NCBI RefSeq assembly: GCF_017255415.1
Contig: NZ_JAFJZZ010000005.1
Location: forward strand, 124,001-188,000
Direction: 5' to 3'
Length of the DNA: 64,000 nucleotides
Source of the DNA: Clostridium aminobutyricum
GTDB taxonomy: Bacteria > Bacillota > Clostridia > Peptostreptococcales > Anaerovoracaceae
Made by a program: the position numbers and the translations under genes. Position 1 is the first letter of the stretch. Each line of letters opens with the position of its first letter. This document shows positions 1-9,234 of the stretch, one piece after another. The notes under the pieces were generated by a model. The model saw only the letters and a list, made by a program, of their open reading frames with translations. It did not search any database and was not told the origin of the DNA.

Positions 1-102
1 TACCTTGCCGTATATCCGCTTACTTACGGCCTTCGATATACGACAGCTTACAAGCAAGTAGGTTTTCGTCTGATTGGATTGAAAAAGAACGGTACGGAGT
101 AG
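1..102 (+). CDS. C-terminal end of a possible GNAT acetyltransferase (partial)
   Basis: Frame 1 is open from the window edge to a TAG at 100-102 and gives 33 residues. The end contains AYKQVGFRLIG, which resembles the closing strand of GNAT N-acetyltransferases (a tyrosine, then GF, then a hydrophobic strand). The acetyl-CoA loop lies outside the window, so substrate and exact family cannot be judged. The gene is separated from the ABC exporter by about 150 bp with its own promoter-like and hairpin elements. Confidence 0.45.
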   Translation, partial: YLAVYPLTYGLRYTTAYKQVGFRLIGLKKNGTE

Positions 103-122
103 AGAAAAGAATAGAATAGGCT

Positions 123-250
123 TATAATTAGAAATTGGTTAGCCTATGCTAATAAATCCTGTTTTTTTAGCAAGTAGGAGACAGCAATTCTCCTCTTATT
201 GACTAAAAAGAGGAGAGCAGCTATCAATACAGAACTTAATTAGGAGGTGG
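123..250 (+). promoter_or_regulatory. Leader of the ABC exporter with competing hairpins and RBS
   Basis: A TATAAT box is at 123-128 without a convincing -35. Downstream, TCTCCTCTT (189-197) can pair perfectly with AAGAGGAGA (208-216), or its first six bases can pair with AGGAGA (176-181). The same CTCCT can also pair with the ribosome-binding site AGGAGG at 242-247. The three pairings exclude one another, a layout seen in attenuators and translational switches. No ligand-binding fold is recognised. Confidence 0.35.
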
Positions 251-255
251 TTCTT

Positions 256-2046
256 TTGAACGACAACAAAAAAGGGATTGGACAAATCCTTGCTTTTGGA
301 GGGAAATACCGAATGTTAACCATTTTAGGGTGCTTCCTTTCCGGTATCAGCGCAATATTTTCCCTGATACCTTTTCTATACATATGGCTTATTGTAAGGG
401 ATATCTTTGAGGTATTGCCCCATCTATCGGAGGCAACCAACCTGGCCTATTACGGCTGGATGACAGTGGTGTTTGCTTTCGTGAGTATTCTCATTTATTT
501 TGCGGCACTGATGTGTACTCATTTGGCTGCTTTTCGTGTGGCAAGAAATATGAGAAGTCAGGCATTGCACCATATTGTAAAGCTGCCTCTCGGATATTTC
601 TCCGGTCAAGGCAGCGGAAAACTTCGCCGTATCATTGATGAAAGCTCCGGGCAGACAGAGAGTTTCTTAGCACATCAGCTTCCCGATTTAACAGGGGCCT
701 ATGTAGCTCCGGTGGCTATGATTGCAATGCTTTTTACCTTTGATTGGCGGCTGGGATTGATTAGTCTTGCACCGATGCTCATCGGCTTCCTGTTTATGGC
801 CAGAATGGCGGGGAGTTCTATGGCAGCAAAAATGGCAGAATATCAAAGCGCACTGGAGAATATGAACAACGAAGCCGTTGAATATGTTCGAGGAATTCCT
901 GTGGTTAAGACGTTTCAGCAAAGCGTATTTTCATTTAAAAATTTTCATGATGCAATTATGCGTTATAAAAAGTGGGTGGTAGAATATACGATTTCTCTTC
1001 GTCTTCCAATGACGTGTTTTACTGTATGCATCAATGCTATTTTTGCTTTTCTGATTCCGGCCGGCATTCTTTTGATCGCTTCAGCCGTTGATTATAAAGC
1101 ATTTTTACTTGATTTTATTTTTTATGTTTTATTCACCCCGTATTGTACAGTAATGATGACACGTATTCTTTTTTCAAGCGAAAATTCAATGCTTGCCCGA
1201 GATGCAACAGCTCGTGTCATGAACATACTTCAGGAACAGCCGCTGAAAGAACCGGCAAATCCGGTATCACCTAAAGACTCTTCGGTTACGTTTGACAACG
1301 TAACCTTTACGTATAAGAACGCCAAACAGCCTGCGCTGAAATCAGTATCTTTCCATCTTTCACAAGGATCAACTTATGCGTTGGTAGGACCGTCAGGCGG
1401 AGGGAAAACCACAGTTGCCAGCTTGATTCCGCGGTTCTGGGATGTGGATGAGGGAATGATAATGGTAGGCGGAGTTGATGTGCGCCATATTGCTACGGAA
1501 GAATTGATGAGTCATATTTCGTTCGTATTTCAAGATACGCATCTGTTCAAAAAGAGCTTGCTTGAGAACATTCGAGCAGCTAAACCAAACGCCTCCAGAC
1601 AGGAAGTTATGAAGGCTGCGAAGGCAGCACAATGCGAAGATATCATTGCCAAAATGCCAAAAGGTCTGGATACTGTGGTTGGCACAAAAGGAGTGTATCT
1701 TTCCGGAGGGGAAGCGCAGCGTATTGCACTTGCCCGGGCGATATTAAAAGATGCGCCTATTATCGTGTTGGATGAAGCAACTGCTTTTGCCGATCCTGAA
1801 AATGAGCATCAGATCCAATTGGCGTTCAAGGAATTAACAAAAGGAAAGACTGTTTTGATGATAGCGCACCGCCTTTCTACCGTTCGTAACGCAGACTGTA
1901 TCATAGTTATCAAAGACGGCGTGATTAAGGAACAAGGTTCTCACGATGAGCTTCTTGCCATGAGCGGGCTGTATTCGAAAATGTGGATGGATTATCGTTC
2001 TTCTGTAACTTGGAAAGTAGGAAAGGAGGTTGCTTTAAATGCTTAA
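256..2046 (+). CDS. ABC exporter half-transporter (TMD-NBD), subunit 1
   Basis: This is a 596-residue half-transporter: an N-terminal exporter-type six-helix membrane domain (about 20-320) fused to a nucleotide-binding domain (about 340-575). Walker A GPSGGGKTT begins at residue 378, the signature LSGGE is at 482-486, Walker B reads IIVLDEA with the catalytic Glu, and the switch is IAHR. The start is taken as TTG 256 because AGGAGG ends 8 bases upstream; a GTG at 247 overlaps that site. It overlaps the next gene by 8 bp, so the two probably form a heterodimer. The pair resembles the exporter-fold systems linked to siderophores or drugs (IrtAB/YbtPQ-like), but substrate and direction cannot be read from sequence. 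Confidence 0.9.
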   Translation: MNDNKKGIGQILAFGGKYRMLTILGCFLSGISAIFSLIPFLYIWLIVRDIFEVLPHLSEATNLAYYGWMTVVFAFVSILIYFAALMCTHLAAFRVARNMRSQALHHIVKLPLGYFSGQGSGKLRRIIDESSGQTESFLAHQLPDLTGAYVAPVAMIAMLFTFDWRLGLISLAPMLIGFLFMARMAGSSMAAKMAEYQSALENMNNEAVEYVRGIPVVKTFQQSVFSFKNFHDAIMRYKKWVVEYTISLRLPMTCFTVCINAIFAFLIPAGILLIASAVDYKAFLLDFIFYVLFTPYCTVMMTRILFSSENSMLARDATARVMNILQEQPLKEPANPVSPKDSSVTFDNVTFTYKNAKQPALKSVSFHLSQGSTYALVGPSGGGKTTVASLIPRFWDVDEGMIMVGGVDVRHIATEELMSHISFVFQDTHLFKKSLLENIRAAKPNASRQEVMKAAKAAQCEDIIAKMPKGLDTVVGTKGVYLSGGEAQRIALARAILKDAPIIVLDEATAFADPENEHQIQLAFKELTKGKTVLMIAHRLSTVRNADCIIVIKDGVIKEQGSHDELLAMSGLYSKMWMDYRSSVTWKVGKEVALNA

Positions 2047-3781
2047 CTTCTTAAGAAAGCAATTTGCACTCAGCGAACAGGGGGCAAAGGATCTGCTGAA
2101 AGCAATCGGAGCATGCACCCTTACGAATATCAGTCTGATGCTGCCGGTAGGCATTTTATATGTGCTTCTGAAAGGGTTTGTTGCTCCTCTCTTTGGAGAA
2201 GAAGCACCGGAACCAAAGCTTTGGGCCTATATTGGTGTTTCGGTGGCTATTCTGGTAATTATCTTTGTATTGCAATACATTCAATACAATTGCACGTACT
2301 TGGCTTCTTATCAGGAAAGTGCCAATAAACGAATTTCGATTGCAGAACAACTGCGTAAAATTCCGCTCTCTTTTTTCGGGAAACGAGATTTATCGGATCT
2401 GACGACGACCATCATGGCAGACTGTGCCGGACTTGAACAATCTTTTTCGCACTATATTCCTGAATTAATTGGGGCAGTAATTTCGGTCCTATTGGTGAGC
2501 ATCGGCTTGATCGTCATGGATTGGCGAATGGCGTTAGCTCTGTTATGGGTGGTTCCCGTTGCTTTTCTCATTACAGTAGGAGGAAAAGCACATCAGGATA
2601 AAATCAATTTAATGAATAAAAGTTCTCAGCTTGATCGGGCGGATGTGATTCAGGAATGCATTGAAAATGTGAGGGAAATCAAAGCGAACAATCAAGTGGA
2701 CAACTATTTGGAGGAACTGGAACAGTATCTGAAAGTATCTGAAAAGGTCAGCATAAAGGCTGAACTTCATGTAGCCATGTTTGTCGTATCGGCTCAAATG
2801 CTTTTGCGTGTCGGAGTCGCCACAGCCGTTTTAACGGGATCTATTCTCTTAATAAACGGGCAAACTGATTTCTTGACTTTTTTACTGTTTTTAATTGCGG
2901 CATCGCGTATATTTGATCCGCTTTCGGCTTCGCTGATCAATCTTGCGGCAATGTTCAATTCCTTATTGCAAATCGACCGTATGAAGAAAATAGAAGAGCA
3001 GCCGATTCAAACAGGAGCTGAGATTGAAAACTATAAAGGATATGATATATGCTTTGATCATGTTGGTTTTGCCTATAATGACGGAGAGACGGTATTGGAG
3101 GATATCTCTTTTACTGCAAAGCAGGGAGAAATCACTGCATTGGTGGGCCCTTCCGGAGGCGGCAAAAGTACAGCTGCAAAATTAGCGGCGCGATTTTGGG
3201 ATGTTACAAAAGGAACGATCACACTTGGAGGCATGAATATTAATGAAGTGGAACCGGAAACTTTGCTCCGTAACTTTTCCATAGTCTTTCAGGATGTAGT
3301 GCTTTTCAATAATACGGTTATGGAAAATATCCGTCTCGGGAAACGTAATGCGACAGATACGGAGGTTCTTGCAGCAGCTCAGGCAGCCCAATGCGATGAA
3401 TTTGTCAATCAAATGCCTCAAGGCTATCAAACGATAATCGGTGAAAACGGCTCTACTCTTTCAGGAGGAGAACGGCAGCGAATTTCCATTGCTAGGGCAC
3501 TGCTTAAGGATGCCCCCGTCATTTTATTGGACGAAGCGACCGCTTCTTTGGATGTGGAAAATGAATCTTCGATACAAGTTGCACTAGCTCATTTAGTGAA
3601 GAATAAGACGGTTTTGGTCATTGCGCATCGGATGCGAACTATTGCCGGAGCAGATAAAATTGTGGTGTTGGAAAACGGAAAGGTGGCCGAGCAAGGAAAA
3701 CAGGAAGAACTTCTCGCCAAGAACGGCCTTTATAACAGATTATGGTCTCTTCAATCTCAGGCAAGTGAGTGGGTCCTTTAA
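2039..3781 (+). CDS. ABC exporter half-transporter (TMD-NBD), subunit 2
   Basis: This 580-residue partner has the same TMD-NBD layout. Walker A GPSGGGKST starts at residue 370, the signature LSGGERQ at 474, Walker B is VILLDEA with the Glu present, and the switch is IAHRM. Both subunits therefore keep apparently complete ATPase motifs, unlike many heterodimeric exporters that carry one degenerate site. The ATG at 2039 lies inside the end of subunit 1 and follows GGAGG, which fits translational coupling. The operon ends at a perfect 13-bp hairpin at 3858-3889. Confidence 0.9.
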   Translation: MLNFLRKQFALSEQGAKDLLKAIGACTLTNISLMLPVGILYVLLKGFVAPLFGEEAPEPKLWAYIGVSVAILVIIFVLQYIQYNCTYLASYQESANKRISIAEQLRKIPLSFFGKRDLSDLTTTIMADCAGLEQSFSHYIPELIGAVISVLLVSIGLIVMDWRMALALLWVVPVAFLITVGGKAHQDKINLMNKSSQLDRADVIQECIENVREIKANNQVDNYLEELEQYLKVSEKVSIKAELHVAMFVVSAQMLLRVGVATAVLTGSILLINGQTDFLTFLLFLIAASRIFDPLSASLINLAAMFNSLLQIDRMKKIEEQPIQTGAEIENYKGYDICFDHVGFAYNDGETVLEDISFTAKQGEITALVGPSGGGKSTAAKLAARFWDVTKGTITLGGMNINEVEPETLLRNFSIVFQDVVLFNNTVMENIRLGKRNATDTEVLAAAQAAQCDEFVNQMPQGYQTIIGENGSTLSGGERQRISIARALLKDAPVILLDEATASLDVENESSIQVALAHLVKNKTVLVIAHRMRTIAGADKIVVLENGKVAEQGKQEELLAKNGLYNRLWSLQSQASEWVL

Positions 3782-3857
3782 CATGTTGAAAAAACTCAAA
3801 CTGATTTAAGTTAAATTGTATTTTTAGGAACACACTAAAGAGAATGTCTCATAATAT

Positions 3858-3889
3858 AAAAGAAGTATGTATTTAAACATACTTCTTTT
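3858..3889. terminator. AT-rich terminator hairpin after the ABC exporter
   Basis: A 13-bp perfect inverted repeat (3858-3870 with 3877-3889, six-base loop) has A- and T-rich outer ends, so it could stop transcription in either direction. It separates the exporter from the dehydrogenase gene. Confidence 0.7.
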
Positions 3890-3904
3890 AAGTTAGGAGG
3901 GTTT

Positions 3905-5011
3905 GTGTTGAAGAAAATAATTTATAAAGACTGGTATTATATGACCCCATGTGCCCGCAATATAAGGCCTTTCAAAGTGCAGTCAATGGTTTCGGGTGAA
4001 ATTCCTTACGACATTGAAGTCATTGCGGAAAATTTATACATACCATGGGCAATTGCGCTAAGTGATGAGGGCAGATTGTATGTTACAGAGCGGTCAGGGG
4101 CTGTCCGGGTCATAGAAGACGGCATTCTTCAGGAGCAGCCGCTTATCACATTTCAAATACCTTTTGTAAGCAGAGGAGAAGGAGGATTAATGGGAATTGC
4201 ACTGGATCCTGATTTTGCTCAAAATCATTATCTTTATGTAATGTCTTCTTATTTGGAAGGCAATCAGGTTTACAATCGTGTTATCCGTCTGCTTGAAGAA
4301 AATAATCAGGCAGTTATTGATCGGGTTCTTTTGGATAAGATTCCCGCAGGACAATTTCATAATGGCGGGAGAATAAAAGTCGGTCCGGACCGGAAACTTT
4401 ATATCACAACGGGTGATGCAGATGTTTCCGAATTGGCTCAAGATTTTAACAGTATGGCCGGAAAAATATTGCGGATAAATCTGGACGGAACGATTCCGGA
4501 GGATAATCCCTTTGCCGGTTCGCCGGTTTACAGCATAGGTTTTCGAAACTCGCAGGGTCTGGCATGGAATACAGAAAATATGCTGTATGCCACTGATCAC
4601 GGACCTATAGCGCACGATGAGGTAAATCATATATTGCCGGGAGCAAATTACGGCTGGCCGTTGGTGCAGGGCGATGAATCCTCTGCGGAACTTGAAATAC
4701 AAAAGCCATTGATTCAAAGCGGGGAAGACACATGGGCACCTTCCGGGATTGCGTACATCAATCAGGGACCATGGCAGGGGAAATTACTGGTTGCCGCTTT
4801 ACGAGGAGAACAACTGCTTGTTCTTTCACTGAATGAAGACGGAACCGAAGTAGAGAAAATAGAGTCCGTACTGCAGAATGAATACGGGCGTTTGCGTGAG
4901 GTCATTCAGGCAGAAGATGGATCGATCTATCTGACAACAAGCAATCGAGACGGCAGAGGGTATCTTAATCAGAACGATGACAAAATCATTCGATTCGTTC
5001 CAAAAAACTAA
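3905..5011 (+). CDS. PQQ-type soluble aldose sugar dehydrogenase / sorbosone dehydrogenase family protein
   Basis: This 368-residue protein has the six-bladed propeller pattern of soluble quinoprotein glucose and aldose dehydrogenases (E. coli YliI type). The diagnostic stretch GQFHNGGRIKVGPD puts the presumed catalytic His at residue 152 and is followed by KLYITTGD; ATDHGP and NYGWP repeats follow. These enzymes oxidise aldose sugars with PQQ and calcium. No Sec signal or lipobox is visible at the N terminus, whereas characterised members are periplasmic, so the protein may be cytosolic. Start is GTG 3905 or TTG 3908; the TTG has the better spacing from AGGAGG (3895-3900). No PQQ synthesis gene is nearby, so true PQQ dependence is unproven. 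Confidence 0.8.
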   Translation: MLKKIIYKDWYYMTPCARNIRPFKVQSMVSGEIPYDIEVIAENLYIPWAIALSDEGRLYVTERSGAVRVIEDGILQEQPLITFQIPFVSRGEGGLMGIALDPDFAQNHYLYVMSSYLEGNQVYNRVIRLLEENNQAVIDRVLLDKIPAGQFHNGGRIKVGPDRKLYITTGDADVSELAQDFNSMAGKILRINLDGTIPEDNPFAGSPVYSIGFRNSQGLAWNTENMLYATDHGPIAHDEVNHILPGANYGWPLVQGDESSAELEIQKPLIQSGEDTWAPSGIAYINQGPWQGKLLVAALRGEQLLVLSLNEDGTEVEKIESVLQNEYGRLREVIQAEDGSIYLTTSNRDGRGYLNQNDDKIIRFVPKN

Positions 5012-5179
5012 TTCCTATCAGGACAAAAGAAATTGCTTGTGCGATATTTATGATTTAAATGACTAATAAAATCTTGATTGTTCCATATTAATATGATAAA
5101 CTTAAACACACTATATGACAAGACAGTTATATATACATATATTAATTCAACAGTATATTTACTAAAAAGGAGAAAAAAG

Positions 5180-6520
5180 ATGGAACATATTGCAAGTCGA
5201 ATTGATCGGCTTCCATCAACCCCTATGCTGAAAAAGATTTTATTCCTGACAGGGATTGGCTGGATGTTTGATGCAATGGATCAAGGGATGGTGTCCGGAG
5301 TCATGGCAGCCATTGGCAGTGACTGGGGATTGGATAAGGGACAAATTGGGATATTAGGAAGTGCTGGAATGCTGGGTATGATCTTGGGAGCAGCTTTGTC
5401 GGGCATGGCTGCTGACCGATGGGGCAGAAGAAATGTGGTGATGTATACGCTGATTATATACGGCGTTGCGAGTGGTTTGTCGGGGTTTGCCGTGAATTAT
5501 CCGATGCTTCTTGTTTTACGATTCTGCACAGGATTTGGATTAGGAGGAGAATTACCTGCGGCATCCACCTTGATCAGTGAATACTCTCCGAAGATGATTC
5601 GAGGGCGCAATGTTATCATTTTGGAAAGCTTCTGGGCATGGGGGTGGATTTTGGCAGCTTTAGTTGCGTATCTGCTGATTCCGGTGTACGGATGGCGTAT
5701 TGCATTCTGGGTCGGGGCTGTACCGGCTTTATTCGCTGCATATTTGCGAAGAGCTGTACCAGAGTCCCCAAGATATCTGGAAACGGTGGGGAGATATGAG
5801 GAAGCAGATTACTTAGTTCGGATAATGGAAGAACAGGCTAATATAGACTACTTACCGGTTCAATCAAGCGCACCTAACCGGAACAAGGAAATAAAACATC
5901 GTTTATCTTTGCGAGACCTATGGTCTAAGAAATACATCCGAAGTACGGTTGTTCTTTGGATCATTTGGATCGGCATCAATTTCGGATACTACGGATTTGT
6001 GTTATGGACACCGTCTTTGCTGATGGCGCAGGGCTTTGCTTTAGTAAAGAGTTTTGAATTTACATTGATCATGTGTCTTGCCCAATTGCCGGGATACTTC
6101 AGTGCAGCCTATTTGGTTGAAAAAATTGGACGAAAAAAAGTACTGACTCTTTATTTTGCAGGAACTGCATTGGCAGCATGGCTGTTTGGACATGCCGATT
6201 CGACTGGACAAGTACTGACTTACGGGTGCTTGCTATACTTTTTCAGTTTAGGTGCCTGGGGTTGTGTGTATACCTACACGCCCGAAGTTTATCCGACTGT
6301 TGCAAGAGCCAGTGGAGCAGGTTGGGCGGCAGCTTTCGGCAGGATCGGTGCATTTATCGCACCGCTTATTGTACCGGTGATTTATAACATGTATGGTGAA
6401 AAAACGGGATACGGATATGTCTTTGCTTTGCTTACTGCCGTATTTGCTATCGTAGCCATTGTAGTGGCTATTTTCGGTAAGGAAACGATGGGAAAATCAT
6501 TGGAAGAAATCAGTGAGTAG
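5180..6520 (+). CDS. MFS transporter, NiaP/sugar-porter-like
   Basis: A 446-residue, 12-helix major facilitator transporter. The N-terminal GIGWMFDAMDQGM, the loop RWGRR after helix 2 and GFGLGGELPAASTLISE in helix 4 closely resemble the Bacillus NiaP/YceI niacin-transporter group and aromatic-acid:H+ symporters. ATG 5180 is chosen because AAAAAGGAG sits just upstream; an in-frame ATG 102 bases earlier lacks a ribosome-binding site and would add an improbable N-terminal tail. The gene stands alone. No niacin-repressor site or NAD gene is adjacent, so the substrate is inferred from resemblance only. Confidence 0.8.
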   Translation: MEHIASRIDRLPSTPMLKKILFLTGIGWMFDAMDQGMVSGVMAAIGSDWGLDKGQIGILGSAGMLGMILGAALSGMAADRWGRRNVVMYTLIIYGVASGLSGFAVNYPMLLVLRFCTGFGLGGELPAASTLISEYSPKMIRGRNVIILESFWAWGWILAALVAYLLIPVYGWRIAFWVGAVPALFAAYLRRAVPESPRYLETVGRYEEADYLVRIMEEQANIDYLPVQSSAPNRNKEIKHRLSLRDLWSKKYIRSTVVLWIIWIGINFGYYGFVLWTPSLLMAQGFALVKSFEFTLIMCLAQLPGYFSAAYLVEKIGRKKVLTLYFAGTALAAWLFGHADSTGQVLTYGCLLYFFSLGAWGCVYTYTPEVYPTVARASGAGWAAAFGRIGAFIAPLIVPVIYNMYGEKTGYGYVFALLTAVFAIVAIVVAIFGKETMGKSLEEISE

Positions 6521-6545
6521 AAACACAAATGAAATCTATTAATGG

Positions 6546-6590
6546 GTCCGCAGGGCAGTATCAAATGGGACTGGCTTTGCGGACTCTATT
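6546..6590 (+). terminator. Weak terminator-like hairpin after the MFS gene
   Basis: GTCCGCA (6546-6552) pairs with TGCGGAC (6578-6584), with a further imperfect inner stem, followed by a modest T-rich stretch. The remaining bases up to the promoter at 6761 show no gene or clear site. Confidence 0.4.
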
Positions 6591-6760
6591 ATTTGCAGTC
6601 TCATTATATCAGTATAGGATTCAGGCGCCAATGCCATTTTACATGCATATAGGGCATTTGATGCCAAATGGATTGCATTCTTATGGAGGATCACCATAAT
6701 AATAAGTAGAATCATTTCAACTAATTTGTGACAAAGTTATTTAGAAAAACTGGAAAAGTC

Positions 6761-6789
6761 TTGTAAAAATGGTGAGACTGTTTTATAAT
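6761..6789 (+). promoter_or_regulatory. Sigma-A-type promoter of the EIIC-EAL gene
   Basis: TTGTAA (6761-6766) and TATAAT (6784-6789) are separated by exactly 17 bases. The predicted start near 6796 gives a leader of about 77 bases. Confidence 0.65.
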
Positions 6790-6821
6790 TGTCGAAATGT
6801 GACTTATTACTTATAAAATGT

Positions 6822-6867
6822 ACCTTTGATTAAACAACAGAGGGCGGATTTATACCATCCAAAGGTG
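6822..6867 (+). promoter_or_regulatory. Hairpin that could hide the RBS of the EIIC-EAL gene
   Basis: ACCTTTG (6822-6828) is perfectly complementary to CAAAGGT (6860-6866), which contains the ribosome-binding site AAAGGTG of the gene starting at 6873. A smaller GGAT/ATCC hairpin (6846-6849 with 6857-6860) stacks next to it. This could limit translation until melted or rearranged. Confidence 0.4.
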
Positions 6868-6872
6868 AAAAA

Positions 6873-9050
6873 ATGAAGGAATCCTTACATAAGTTAAATA
6901 TTTTGCTGACTGATTTTAATGAATCCTTTGGCAAGAGACCTTTCCCGCTTTCTGTAAGACGAGGAATGACGTATTTGATTCCGATTTTGATGATTGGGTC
7001 CTTTGCTCTTGTTGTGATGAGTTTCCCCATTCCGTCCTATCAAATGAAAATGACACAATGGTTCGGAACGGATTGGAAAAGTATGTTTCTATATATTCGT
7101 GACGGCTCTTTTCACATTTATTCTCTTCTGGTGGTTATTTGCATTAGTTATACCTTTGCAAGTGAGTATAGTGAAAAGAAAGGGCTGAGCATTCCGCCAA
7201 TTATTGTTTCTGCCGTTTCTTTATGTTCTTTTACGGCAATAATCGGCGTTAGTAAGAAGGACTTTGACATATCCAGTCTTGGCGTGATCGGCATTTTTAT
7301 TGCACTTGTAGTCACTTATTTATCATCTGTACTGTTCATTCAGCTTAGTGCCATTCGATATCCCAAAATAAAATCGTACACAGGTGGAGCGGATTCCACT
7401 TTTCAATATGCTATGGCCGCTATTTTCCCGGCGGCAATTACTATCTTCATTTTCGCTTTCGCTGATCATATGCTGGTTCGGTTATTCGGGATAACGAATG
7501 TGCAGTCTTTTATCGCTGAAGTGTTAAATCGGATTTTTCAGCAGATTCAATCTCCTTTTCTCAGCAGTATCTTTTTTGTTTTACTTGTACATATATTCTG
7601 GTTTTTTGGTATCCATGGCAGCAACATTCTAGAGCCGGTAGCAAAAGATCTATTTTTGTCTGCACTGACCAGCAATCAAATGGCGATCCATGCAGGACAA
7701 GAGCCAACCCGTATTTTTACGAAAACTTTCTTGGATGCCTTTACTTTAATGGGAGGATGCGGTGCATCGCTATGCCTGATACTGGCTATTTTAATAGTAG
7801 GGAAACATAAAAATCTGCGAAAACATGCAAAGATTTCTATCGTACCCGTTCTTTTTAATGTGAATGAATTAATTGTTTTCGGTATTCCTATTATATTAAA
7901 TCCTGTATATCTTATCCCTTTCATCTTCGTCCCTTTGCTTTTAATCATCACAACGTTTATCTCTATGTATTTTGGTTTAGTACCTTATACCATTCATCCT
8001 GTTGAATGGACGACGCCAATTTTTGTCAGCGGGTATTTCTCGACAGGCTCCATAGCGGGAAGCATTTTGCAATTGTTCAATTTGATTTTAGGCACAATGT
8101 GCTACATCCCTTTTGTAAAGGCGGATGAATATCTAATCAATAAACGTCTTGTAAACAGCTTGGATCAGGTTTGTCAGGCTTATAAGCAAATGGAGGAACA
8201 GGGGAAAAAACCGGCACTTCTCAGTAGGCACGATGAAATCGGAAATATCTCAAGATTTCTGACTGCTGATCTGGAATGTGCTCTTTCAAACGAAACAATT
8301 CAAATGTTTTATCAGCCTCAGGTAAACTTTGAGGGGAAGATCTTTGGAATGGAAGCCCTTCTGAGATGGAACTATGGTGATTATGGCTTCATTTATGCTC
8401 CCCTTACAATTGCGTTGGCTGAGGAGGCTCAGATGATCGATAAACTGGGATATCGTATTCTTGATACTGCTTGCGCTGATCTAAAAAAACTGAATCAAAT
8501 GGGGATTACCGAGCTGACAATGTCTGTAAATATTTCTGCAGTTCAATTGGAAAATGATCAATTAGTGAAAGACGTAGAGGAGCTCATCAAGAAGCATGAC
8601 GTAAAGGCTGAACATTTAAAAATAGAAATAACCGAGCAAGTTGCGCTTTCGGGAAGTAACAAACTGCTGACAAACCTAAAAAAGGTGAAAGATTTAGGTA
8701 TTAAATTAGTGCTGGATGACTTTGGTATGGGACACAACTCCCTTATCTATTTGAAAGAGTACGAATTTGATACGATTAAGTTGGATGGTTCATTAATCAA
8801 AGAATTGATTTGTAATAACAATTGTAAAAATATCGTATCCAGTATTGTGTCACTCGGAAAAGCCCTTCACTACTCTGTCATTGCAGAATATGTTGAAAAT
8901 GAAGAGCAGCGGCAGATATTGTATGACTTGGACTGTGATCAATATCAAGGCTATCTTTATAGTAAAGCATTGCCTTATGATGAACTGGTAACTTATCTTG
9001 AAAAGAATCAAAGCACGATAAAGGAAACCGTATCAATAGATATATCTTAG
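6873..9050 (+). CDS. PTS EIIC-like membrane domain fused to an EAL c-di-GMP phosphodiesterase
   Basis: A 725-residue two-part protein. Residues 1 to about 430 are a multi-helix membrane region with the features of PTS EIIC permeases (SVRRGMTYLIP near the start, WFFGIHGSNI, LNPVYLIPFI). From about 465 a complete EAL domain follows: EALLR at 494, Asn in SVNIS, EITE, DDFGMG at 615, the Lys in IKLD and QGYLYSK. The usual EGVE is AEYVE, keeping both acids. No EIIA or EIIB domain or gene is near. The fusion suggests a sugar-sensing membrane input that sets hydrolysis of c-di-GMP. EIIC-EAL fusions are known in clostridia. The domain boundary is by eye. Confidence 0.85.
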   Translation: MKESLHKLNILLTDFNESFGKRPFPLSVRRGMTYLIPILMIGSFALVVMSFPIPSYQMKMTQWFGTDWKSMFLYIRDGSFHIYSLLVVICISYTFASEYSEKKGLSIPPIIVSAVSLCSFTAIIGVSKKDFDISSLGVIGIFIALVVTYLSSVLFIQLSAIRYPKIKSYTGGADSTFQYAMAAIFPAAITIFIFAFADHMLVRLFGITNVQSFIAEVLNRIFQQIQSPFLSSIFFVLLVHIFWFFGIHGSNILEPVAKDLFLSALTSNQMAIHAGQEPTRIFTKTFLDAFTLMGGCGASLCLILAILIVGKHKNLRKHAKISIVPVLFNVNELIVFGIPIILNPVYLIPFIFVPLLLIITTFISMYFGLVPYTIHPVEWTTPIFVSGYFSTGSIAGSILQLFNLILGTMCYIPFVKADEYLINKRLVNSLDQVCQAYKQMEEQGKKPALLSRHDEIGNISRFLTADLECALSNETIQMFYQPQVNFEGKIFGMEALLRWNYGDYGFIYAPLTIALAEEAQMIDKLGYRILDTACADLKKLNQMGITELTMSVNISAVQLENDQLVKDVEELIKKHDVKAEHLKIEITEQVALSGSNKLLTNLKKVKDLGIKLVLDDFGMGHNSLIYLKEYEFDTIKLDGSLIKELICNNNCKNIVSSIVSLGKALHYSVIAEYVENEEQRQILYDLDCDQYQGYLYSKALPYDELVTYLEKNQSTIKETVSIDIS

Positions 9051-9127
9051 ACATAGTGCATCGCAATTAAACAATGAATACTGAAATTCAAAGGATCGCA
9101 GATTATGGTGAGCCACAGCGAGGAGGG

Positions 9128-9155
9128 AACTGTCTTAAAATAAGGCAGTTTTTTT
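9128..9155 (+). terminator. Rho-independent terminator of the EIIC-EAL gene
   Basis: A 10-bp stem (9128-9137 with 9141-9150, one G-T pair) with a three-base loop is followed by a T run. It lies about 80 bases after the stop codon. Confidence 0.8.
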
Positions 9156-9225
9156 ACATGCAAAGAGGACGGGCACAGTGAACCTTCAACGCTACATAAG
9201 AGTAGTTTTTTTAAAGGCAGCTTTG

Positions 9226-9234
9226 TGATATAAT
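9226..9234 (+). promoter_or_regulatory. Extended -10 promoter upstream of xpaC
   Basis: TGATATAAT is an extended -10 box with no clear -35. It lies about 140 bases upstream of the xpaC start. Nothing else is evident in the remaining bases between 9156 and 9371. Confidence 0.5.

Noticed and set aside
4187-4717. 176-codon minus-strand open frame
   Set aside because: It lies wholly antisense to the well-supported sugar dehydrogenase gene and its product has no recognisable features.
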